53,185 nt of DNA, taken from positions 1-53,185 of the forward strand of contig NZ_RCZG01000024.1 of the NCBI RefSeq assembly GCF_006439015.1, written 5' to 3'. The stretch comes from Mycolicibacterium hodleri (GTDB lineage Bacteria; Actinomycetota; Actinomycetes; Mycobacteriales; Mycobacteriaceae). Below the pieces are notes generated by a model. That model was not told where the DNA came from, did no database searches, and saw nothing but the letters and a program-made list of their open reading frames with translations. The translations under genes and the position numbers were made by a program. Position 1 is the stretch's first letter. Each line of letters opens with the position of its first letter. This document shows, one piece after another, positions 9,744 through 17,700 of the stretch.

Positions 9744-9758
9744 TGAATATCGTTTTCA
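9744..9758. promoter_or_regulatory. Zur/FurB-like palindrome in the hsdM promoter region
   Basis: On the hsdM strand the bases read TGAAAACGATATTCA, which matches the actinobacterial Zur core TGAAAATGATTTTCA at 13 of 15 positions by my alignment. It lies 29 bases upstream of the hsdM start codon. A TTGACG hexamer upstream on the same strand (9771-9776) could be the -35 element, putting the palindrome over the -10 region, where a repressor would block transcription. The site is AT-rich, as any -10 region would be, so chance similarity is possible. No zur gene is present in the window. Confidence 0.35.
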
Positions 9759-9915
9759 TTTTGCCAACTCCGTCAACCTATACTCCCAGTTCAAAGAGTA
9801 TTTCCGAAGCCCAAACCTCAACCCGAACCTGTCCGTGCGCTTCGAGACTAACCAGTAGGACCGACACTTTGGATGATTCGGCGAGCGACTTCGCGGGGTA
9901 GAACGGACCAGATCG

Positions 9916-11358
9916 TCACCAATAGCCGGAAGTAAACCCCAGTCGCTTCCGAAACTCCGCCACCTCGCTGTAGGCCGCCGGCTTCACCGTGGGCATGACG
10001 ATCGGTTTCGTCGAAGGATCATGGTCGGCAACGTAGCGATCGCACCAGTCCAGCCACTCGGTCGCTGCGGATTGATCCTCCGCGTTCGTCATGGCATTGA
10101 CTCGATCGCGCAAGATGGCCACGTATCCGTGCAATCGGCCGCTCAGCTCCCAGGCCTTCATGTCCGCGACGAGCCGCTCGCCAAGTGCATGTTGAACGTA
10201 TGCCTGGCGGGCCAGATCCTCCTCACGTGCCTGCCGTTCGCGCTTCTCGATCTCAGCGCACCGTTCAATCTCCTGGCGTTCAGCATCGATGACCGCCCAG
10301 CGTTGGAAGGTGGTCATGACATCAGGTAGCCGCGACTGCAACAACAGCGTCTTCGTCTCCGGCCACGTGAGTTTCGACGACCAGCGACTGCTGGTATCGA
10401 GTGTGATGCTGAGGCGATCAGACGGAACGTAGTCATACCTCGAGGGCGGCCAAGAGTACTTCTTCTCCCGCTCGACCTCTTCGCGCGTCGGGACATGGGG
10501 CACTCGATCTTTCGGCTGCCAGACATCCACCGAACATTCAATTCCCTCGACCTTGAAGATGAGATCACCGACGAGCCGGCTCGATTCCTGGGCGTAGCCC
10601 TGCACCCGCTGCTTCGGGAGGCGGACTGAGTGACCGCGTGCCTCGGCTTCTCGGGCAAGCGCGTGCAGCAGCCGGAAGGCGCGGTCGCGTAGCGGCTTCT
10701 CGACGGCGTCGAGGCGCTTTTCCGTCCGCAGGGTCGCCACGTCTGAGTGCCACCGTCCGATCCGCTCAGCCGCCACCGTTTCAGCAGGCGGCGCTGTCTT
10801 CCAGACCGACACCTTCGACAGCCGGAACACCAAATGGTGATAGCTCCGGCCCGTCAGCATGATGACTTCCTGACCGTCGGGAGCCATGCCACGCCGGTTG
10901 ATGATGCCGACCAGACTGCGGTAGCTGGTGTTGTCGTCCTTAGTATCGATCTCAAAGATGCCGCCTGCATCGATGATGTCCTTCACTAGCGTGCGCGTCG
11001 GGGTCAGCCCATCGGGCGGGGAGGGCTTGGCCGGGCGGGGAGGTGGCGGACTCCAATGCACCCGATTCGACTGCACTGATGCCGGGTCGACTCGATCGAG
11101 ATCAACGGCGACGGCGCCGCGCTTTGTTGGCCAATGCGCTGGCGGATAACGACCATTGGTTGAGTAATGCGTGCCAGCAGGCAGGATCGACGCACTCCAC
11201 GTCCCACCCCGCTTGGAAACGTCGACGAGCCGGCGAGATTGCAGGGCTGATGCGGTGGTTTTGTACGTGAAGTCCGTCCAGCGCCCGTCGGGACATCCGT
11301 CGCTGATCCACCGAAGTACCTCGACCTGGCGGTGGTTGAGTCGAGTATCAAGGGCCAC
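9916..11358 (-). CDS. Uncharacterised 480-residue protein upstream of the restriction operon
   Basis: I recognise no named family. Residues about 6-65 (NHRQVEVLRWISDGCPDG, then YKTTASALQSRRLVDVSKRGG, then AGTHYSTNGRYP) look like a winged helix-turn-helix of a type common in actinobacterial hypothetical proteins. A proline-rich linker (HWSPPPPRPAKPSPP) follows, then a mixed middle region, and a charged, probably coiled-coil stretch around 370-410 (ERQEIERCAEIEKRERQAREEDLARQ). The frame is complete, starts with GTG at 11358 and ends about 200 bases before hsdM on the same strand. The location suggests a role linked to the restriction system, such as regulation or an extra defence component; that is inference. 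Confidence 0.7.
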   Translation of the reverse strand: MALDTRLNHRQVEVLRWISDGCPDGRWTDFTYKTTASALQSRRLVDVSKRGGTWSASILPAGTHYSTNGRYPPAHWPTKRGAVAVDLDRVDPASVQSNRVHWSPPPPRPAKPSPPDGLTPTRTLVKDIIDAGGIFEIDTKDDNTSYRSLVGIINRRGMAPDGQEVIMLTGRSYHHLVFRLSKVSVWKTAPPAETVAAERIGRWHSDVATLRTEKRLDAVEKPLRDRAFRLLHALAREAEARGHSVRLPKQRVQGYAQESSRLVGDLIFKVEGIECSVDVWQPKDRVPHVPTREEVEREKKYSWPPSRYDYVPSDRLSITLDTSSRWSSKLTWPETKTLLLQSRLPDVMTTFQRWAVIDAERQEIERCAEIEKRERQAREEDLARQAYVQHALGERLVADMKAWELSGRLHGYVAILRDRVNAMTNAEDQSAATEWLDWCDRYVADHDPSTKPIVMPTVKPAAYSEVAEFRKRLGFTSGYW

Positions 11359-11481
11359 AATGCTATTGGATCAGCCGTCACAACCGCTCGCATCCCGAGC
11401 AAATAGGTGGGTGGCGACGCCGGTGTGTGTCGCACTGCACCAATGTGCGTCAACACGATTGAACCTGAGGGCTATAGCCGG

Positions 11482-12138
11482 TCAAGATCCGGTGGATCGC
11501 TCTGAGCGTCGGAAATCTTGAACCTGTCGCACGGCATCCTTGAACCCCATCGTGCCCCTTGCGACTCGATTGAAGATCGTGTCCTGGGTCGGATCGATAC
11601 GGCCGAATCCCAAGCGCAGCTCAACTTCAGACGCAACTAGCCCCTCTTGCGAAAAGCGGACCGCCAAGTCTGAATGCTCGCCACCGGACACTCTGATCCA
11701 GTCGGTGAGATCCGATAGCCAGGTGGCCGCCCACATCTTGGCCAATCGTTCGGCACGGTCGCGCTCCTCCGGGGTATAGCTACCAAGCTTGTTTCGCCGA
11801 GGATCGATTGCGTACCGAAAGATTGCGTTCTCGATCGCACCCGGCTTGTTAGACGTGTTGGCCGGTCGGCTGGCCCGACGAGCCCGCTCATACGCAGTTG
11901 CGAATCCTCCGTCACCATCACCCGTAGCAGCGCGGCGGATATCGGCCGATGCTCCGAAATCCTCGGCGCTGACTGGATTCAGCCGCTCGCCGAAGTCCTC
12001 ACGGAGCTTGATGACCAACCGAGGCGGCAAGGTGCTGCTTGCAGACTTGACGAACTCTCCGTAGTTCGAACACTTTAGGAGCAATTCTTTCGAGGTCACA
12101 CCAAGTTCCTTGGCCAGATCGTGAACTCGAATCTGCAT
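11482..12138 (-). CDS. Protein with an IF-2 N-terminal-like domain and a unique C-terminal region
   Basis: A 218-residue protein that starts MQIRVHDLAKELGVTSKELL, closely matching the IF2_N module that opens bacterial translation initiation factor 2. Residues 1 to about 55 form this small helical domain. No GTPase or other IF-2 part follows. Instead there is a basic linker and a helical region (TPEERDRAERLAKMWAATWLSDLTDWIRV, then a C-terminal EVELRLGFGRIDPTQDTIFNRVARG). The ATG at 12138 has a good AAGGAAGA site upstream. It lies 123 bases upstream of the 480-residue gene, same strand, so the two may be co-transcribed. Function is unknown to me; it may use the module for nucleic-acid or ribosome contact. 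Confidence 0.75.
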   Translation of the reverse strand: MQIRVHDLAKELGVTSKELLLKCSNYGEFVKSASSTLPPRLVIKLREDFGERLNPVSAEDFGASADIRRAATGDGDGGFATAYERARRASRPANTSNKPGAIENAIFRYAIDPRRNKLGSYTPEERDRAERLAKMWAATWLSDLTDWIRVSGGEHSDLAVRFSQEGLVASEVELRLGFGRIDPTQDTIFNRVARGTMGFKDAVRQVQDFRRSERSTGS

Positions 12139-13042
12139 CGGAGTCTTCCTTTACTTTGGCGCCCTTCGATATTCGTTGCCTTTGCGAACTGCGTCCGATC
12201 AGCAGACAAGGCCTGGATCAATCCGCAACTCGCAGAACAGATCCGTCCGATTGTACGTCGCCAGACCGACAGTGCGACGAACTTCATTCGGACTTCTGGA
12301 ATGCAACATAAGTTCTCACCGTAAAGCGAGCAACAGCGACACTGCGCGCTGTCGGGCTCTCCTGCCACGTGCACACGCATACACGCCCGAAAGCGCAGGC
12401 CACGGGACTCAGTGGAGACACCGTTGCCCCTGTCAGTCCTCATCCGGGGGTAATGGGCAGGGGACACTTGTCCCCCCAGGCCGTGCCTTGTCCCGCACCG
12501 ATGCCCATGCTCGGCTTTGGGTCCGTCTCGCCCGCGGCGAACTCGCCGTCGACGCGCACCACGCGCTCAATTACGACCACTGCAACCTTCCTCCGCATCC
12601 TCCATCCCGTCGGCCGCCGCGGTTACCTGCCACCAAGTGCTATTACGCGTTCCGACACACCGGCACGGCCATCTGCTCCTGCTCAATGCGCCATGCGCCA
12701 TGCGGAACTCCGAGCGCGACGCCAAGCATGCCGCCGCGCGGAGTCTGTCGGTCGAGCAGGTGCTCGCTGACGTCATTGAGGGTGTGCGGTCAGTCGAGGT
12801 CACTGGTTAACTTCCGCCCTCCGACCTAGGCGGGGTGACGGCTAGGGCACAGTAGCCGCCATCGCCGAGTGTCCTGGCTAGATTCTTTGCCGCCCCCGAT
12901 CGTGGATATCCGTAGCTATCCCCGCACCTACCGGCGTGTTGCTCCAGCGCGGCTGAGCGCTTCTCGCCATCCCACAGCGCGCGCATAACCGGGCCCAGCT
13001 CGACATTGCGACACTGAACACCACCGGCTCCGGCGGGTACTA
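12139..13042. other. About 900 bases without a convincing gene
   Basis: All three plus-strand frames are open for parts of this stretch, as expected at this GC content, but none has a good start site and sustained protein character. One frame ending at 12810 finishes with a plausible helical segment (SLSVEQVLADVIEGVRSVEVTG), and another ends at about 13028 with ITGAQ-like text followed by NTTGSGGYY. Both have stops or no start upstream, so they may be tails of decayed plasmid genes. The promoter of the IF2_N gene must lie within the first 150 bases or so. Confidence 0.4.
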
Positions 13043-13590
13043 CTAGGGCGCGTCCAACGCCCCCTGCCGCCGTCCCTCAGCTCGCTCGCTCACTCGCCAC
13101 AACATCGGCTGGTCGCCAAGCAGCGCCGCGTCCACTGCCGCCCGTCCCAGCCGTCGCGCTCTCCACCGCACAGCGCCACCGATTGAGTGCGCCGCACGCC
13201 CCAACAGTCGGGCGACGTGACAAACCGCGACAGTGCTGCGACGCGTCCGCGCCATGCGCTTCATAGTGTCGACCGGGGAGCCGGACGCGACGTGCCGTCG
13301 CGCCCTTGTCTCGGCCGCGGTCTTCACGCACACCGGGTTGCCGCATTCGTGTGATCCGCGCACTCCAGCGGCCACCGAGCCGCCTGCAATCGTCAACGCG
13401 TACTTGTCAAGACGGGCACAGAACCCCACGCCGTCGCGGGTGAGGCAGAAACGAACGTAACCGTCCGCTCCGATGGCGCTAGTCCAGATGTGCAGTCCGA
13501 TGCCGTTGGCCCGCAAACGACGTGCCGTGAAGCCGTGCGATCTCCACGGAGTGCAGGACCCGCTCGACGGTCAGCCGACCTGCGGTTCTC
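13043..13590 (-). pseudogene. Possible frameshifted HNH-endonuclease-like gene
   Basis: One minus-strand frame (up to 13516) reads GLHIWTSAIGADGYVRFCLTRDG, then a SHECGNPVCVK segment and ASGSPVDTMKRMARTRR. The HxCxNPxCV...GSxxDxMxxM pattern resembles the core of HNH_3-type endonucleases found on phages and actinobacterial plasmids. That frame lacks a convincing start. A plausible beginning, MRTAGRLTVERVLHSVEIARLHG from ATG at 13590, is in a neighbouring frame, so a frameshift near 13530 may separate the two. The usual histidine between the cysteine pair and the GS motif is not clear. It could be a decayed gene or a sequencing error; the family call is tentative. Confidence 0.35.
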
Positions 13591-13871
13591 ATGTCCGCCG
13601 ACCCTACGTGCGCAGGTCCGCACAGGGCGCGGCCAAAGCACCCTGCGCGGCGTCACTGACAGCGTCGCCGTACGCACTGGTGCGCCACATCGCTGCGCAC
13701 GCACCCGGCACTTCTTCGAACGCATCAAGACCCTTCTCCGTACCGCACCACGATCACTCGCGGCCACCGCGCGTTCGACGTTGGTGCGAATCATGTGCTC
13801 GCGGCGCGCTTCGTCGAAGCGCGACGTGCCCGTAGGGATCTCACCGCCGCCCAGGTCCACCTGGTCGTCGA

Positions 13872-14408
13872 TCACCCTGGTCGTCCCATCCCCTGCGTCG
13901 TCATCGCAGGGCCCCTCGTCACGGCAGTCCGTGCGTAGGCCGTAGCCGCAGCGGCTGGCGGTTCATTGGCGGTCGAATCACCACCCTCGGAACAGCCGAT
14001 GCCCTTCTCTCCGACGCCTAGTGCATGCGAACCATTGCTCGCCGTGAAGTTTTCGGGCTTCGGTGCGTGACGCAGCATCGCCCGAACCTCGCCGACGCCC
14101 GCCTCCGTCCGGCTGCTGATGGTGGCCAGCGTCTCACCGCGGTCCTGCATGCGCACGATCGCAGCGCCGGCCTCGGCCCGGTGCACCGCTACGCGCTTGC
14201 CGGCCTCGGCATCCACCTGCTCGCGCAGCCGGGCGAGGCGCTCCTTCTTCCAGGTCTCGACCTCGGCAATCCTGCCGACCGCCACCAGATAGGTCGCGGC
14301 ATCCTCGATGTTCGCCTTGTCCCGCGCAGCGCGCGCTTCATTGGCCCGCCGGGCCGCTTCCACTGCCCGTCGCCGGGCTTCCAACTTGGACGTTCCTGCT
14401 GCTGTCAT
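13872..14408 (-). CDS. Small helical protein divergent from the relaxase gene
   Basis: I place the start at ATG 14408 (MTAAGTSKLEARRRAVEAARRANEARA); the frame is open further upstream, but the residues there do not look like protein. The 178-residue product is strongly charged and alpha-helical over residues 1-90, with probable coiled coil (KKERLARLREQVDAEAGKR). It then has VRMQDRGETLATISSRTEAGVGEVRAML, which looks like a helix-turn-helix. It is divergently arranged with the MobF relaxase, and such genes are common beside TraA-type relaxases on mycobacterial plasmids. A role as relaxosome accessory or regulator binding the intergenic region is plausible but unproven. An alternative ATG lies at 14420. 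Confidence 0.65.
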   Translation of the reverse strand: MTAAGTSKLEARRRAVEAARRANEARAARDKANIEDAATYLVAVGRIAEVETWKKERLARLREQVDAEAGKRVAVHRAEAGAAIVRMQDRGETLATISSRTEAGVGEVRAMLRHAPKPENFTASNGSHALGVGEKGIGCSEGGDSTANEPPAAAATAYARTAVTRGPAMTTQGMGRPG

Positions 14409-14633
14409 GACCGGGACCATAAAACCGGTCGGGCCCGGCGTGCCACCACCGCAGCCACATTCGTCATCCACCAATTTTTCGTCGCCGCCCCTAGCGCACC
14501 ACCGCACCCCGCTTACCAACCATTCAGCCCTTCCCCTCGCCACCGCCTCATCGCCCACTCAGCTCACCCCCTCACAGGCCCCTCCCACGGCCCACCAACA
14601 GACCACACACCTCTTGCACTCAGGTTGACCGGC

Positions 14634-14655
14634 TTTCTAAGAATTTTCTAAGAAT
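14634..14655. repeat. Perfect tandem repeat of an 11-base unit, candidate oriT or iteron
   Basis: TTTCTAAGAAT occurs twice without a gap (14634-14644, 14645-14655), flanked by short inverted arms CCGG at 14630-14633 and 14658-14661. It sits in the 321-base gap between the divergent accessory gene and the relaxase, 75 bases before the relaxase start. It is AT-rich in an otherwise GC-rich setting. MobF origins of transfer usually lie next to the relaxase gene, and an 11-base period places both units on one DNA face, as for a protein-binding site. It could be a relaxase or accessory-protein site, or simply an operator. Confidence 0.5.
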
Positions 14656-14729
14656 CTCCGGTTTGGTGGTGGCTGCGCCGACCGCAGAGTTCGTAGCGTG
14701 CGGCGCATGCGGACACCTGGGTGCGCGTC

Positions 14730-17700
14730 ATGGTGATGACGCTGCACAAGCTGACCGCCGGGGACGGATACCTGTACCTGGTGCGGCAGGTCGCTGCCGC
14801 CGATAGCACCGAGCGGGGCCGCTCCACGCTGGCCGACTACTACTCCGCCAAGGGCGAGACGCCGGGCCGCTGGATGGGACGCGGCCTGGCAGCCCTGTCC
14901 GACACCGGTCGCTGCGAAGTCAGTCCTGCTGCCCGCGAGGAGATTTGGACCGTCGAGCAAGGGTCGGGGGTCAGCGAGGCCCAGATGCGTGCCCTGTACG
15001 GAGTGGGCCTGCACCCCAATGCCGAACGCATTCAGACCTACGTCACCGGCCGCGACATGGGCAGCCAGCGGGCGGCCAGCCGCCTGGGACGCGAGTTCCA
15101 GGTCCGCGACGGCGAGCCGGAGTTCGCGCGCCGTTTGGCGGTGGCATTCCGCGACCACAACGCCGACGTCGGCGCGCATTGGAACGCCACCATCAACCCC
15201 GAGATCCGCTCGCAGATCCGCACTCGGGTCGCCATCGAGTTGTTCGGCGACGAGTACGGTCGCCCGCCCGCCGATGATCGCGAACTGTCCGGATTCATCG
15301 CCCGCAACACCCGCGCGAAGACCACCGCTGTGGCCGGCTATGACCTGACGTTCTCGCCGGTGAAATCGGTATCCGCACTGTGGGCAATCGCCCCTCTACC
15401 GGTGTCCGAGCAGATCGAAGCCGCTCACGATGCGGCCGTGGCCGACGTCCTGGAATGGCTGCAGGATCAGGCCGCATTCACCCGCACCGGCGCCGGTGGT
15501 ATCGCCCAGGTCGACACCGAAGGGCTCATCGCCGCGGTGTTCACCCACCGCGATTCCCGCGCCGGGGACCCCGACCTGCACACCCACGTCGCGATCTCTA
15601 ACAAGGTGTCCTATGTCGACGCCAACGGCGTGCGCCGCTGGCTCGCGTTGGACGGCCAACCCCTGCACCGCGTCACCGTCGCAGCTTCGGAGTTGTACCA
15701 CACCCGACTGGAAGCTCACCTGATCTCCAGGCTGGGTGTGCGCTTCGCCGAACAGTCCCGTGGGCGCGGCAAACGCCCGGTGCGTGAAATCGTCGGAATG
15801 TCAGCGAAATTGATGGAACGGTGGTCGAGTCGCCGTGCGGCGATCAAGTCCCGCACCGCCGAGCTGGCCAAGCAGTTTCAGGCCAATCACGGACGCGAAC
15901 CGACCAACGTCGAGATCATCGCGCTGGCCCAGCAGGCAACCCTGGAGTCGCGCGAAGCCAAGCACGAGCCGCGCTCGCTGGGCGAGCAGCGCCACGAGTG
16001 GCGCACGCAAGCCGTCGAGGTCCTTGGAGAACGCGGCGTGAACCAGATGCTGTCCGACACTTTGGCCGCACCGCAGACCACCCGCGAGGCCGTGACGATC
16101 GACGAGGAATGGATCGCGTCGCGCTCTGGCGAACTCATCGCCACGGTGGCTGAAACCCGCTCCACCTGGCAGCGCCACCACGTTCGTGCCGAAGCGCTGC
16201 GCATGGCTCGCGCCCACGACGTGGCGCACGATGTCGCATTGGTCGAAAGACTCACCGATACCGCCCTCGGAGAGGGCTTCTCGGTGCCGCACGCCCGCGT
16301 CGAACACGCCGAGTTGGGCGAGCCTGTCGCATTGCGTCGCCGCGACGGTGCCAGCGTCTACCGCCGCCACGGCGTCGCGCTCTACACCAGCCGCGAGATG
16401 CTGGCCGCCGAGCGTCGAATCCTGGACGCGGTGCACTGCAGCGACGGCCGTGTCGCGACCGCCGCCGACGTCGAACTGGCGCTGGCGGATTCGGCGGCGC
16501 GAGGGCGCACGCTCAACCCCGGCCAGGCCGCGCTGGTCACCGAGATGGCCACCGCGGGGCGTCGTGTCGCACTCGCGCTGGCTCCGGCCGGAACCGGCAA
16601 GACCACGGCCGTGGCAGCCCTTGCGCACGCGTGGCGCAGCTCGGGCGGACACGTCATCGGATTGGCCCCCACTGCGGACGCGGCGATCGTGCTCGGCGAG
16701 GATTTGGGCGCCACCACCGACACCCTGGACAAGTACGTGTGGTCGGCCGATCCCGCCAAGGCCGCAACATCGCGGGTGCCCGAATGGTTCAGCCGTGTCG
16801 GACCCGACACCCTGATCGTGGTCGACGAGGCCGGCAAGGCCGCCACCGCCGGGCTGGACGCCATGATCAGCGACGCGCTGAGAAAGGGCGCCAGCGTGCG
16901 CCTGGTCGGTGATGACGGGCAGCTCTCGTCGATCTCGGCCGGCGGCATTCTGCGTGACATCGCCCAGGCCACCGACGCCCTCACCTTGTCCGAAGTGGTC
17001 CGGTTCAAGTCACCGGCCGAGGCCGCCGCCGGGCTGGCGTTGCACGACGCCGATCCGGCCGGCATCGCCTTCTACATCGACCGTCACCGCATCCATGTCG
17101 GCACCGATGAGACCGCCGCCGACATGGCCTACGAGGCGTGGCGGGCCGACCTGGCCGCCGGCGGGGACTCGATCCTGCTCGCCCCGACCAACGACGTCAT
17201 CAACGAGCTCAACGCCCGGGCCCGCCTCGACCGCCTGGCCGCCGACCCCGAGGCGGCCAAGGCGCCCACGGTGGTGCTGGCCGATCAGCTGCACGCCAGC
17301 GTTGGGGACACCATCCGCACCCGTAAGAACAATCGCCGTATCGCGATCGGGCGCAACGATTTCGTGCGCAACGGCTACCGCTACACCATCACCGAAGTCC
17401 TGGCCGATGGCGGTGTGAAAGCCCGCCATCTGCGCAGCGGACGCATCGTCACGCTGCCGGCGGACTACATCGCCTCGAACGTCACGCTGGGCTATGCCGC
17501 CACCATCGACTCCGCGCAGGGATTGACCGCCGGCGGCCGCGACACCGGAGGCACCTGCCACATCGTCGGCTCCGACATGCTGACCCGCCAGCACCTCTAC
17601 GTCGCGTTGACCCGAGGCACCGACGAGAACCACCTATACCTCTCGACCGCAGAAGGCGACCCGCACCGGCTGCTCTCCCCCAAGGCCACCCACCCCGACA

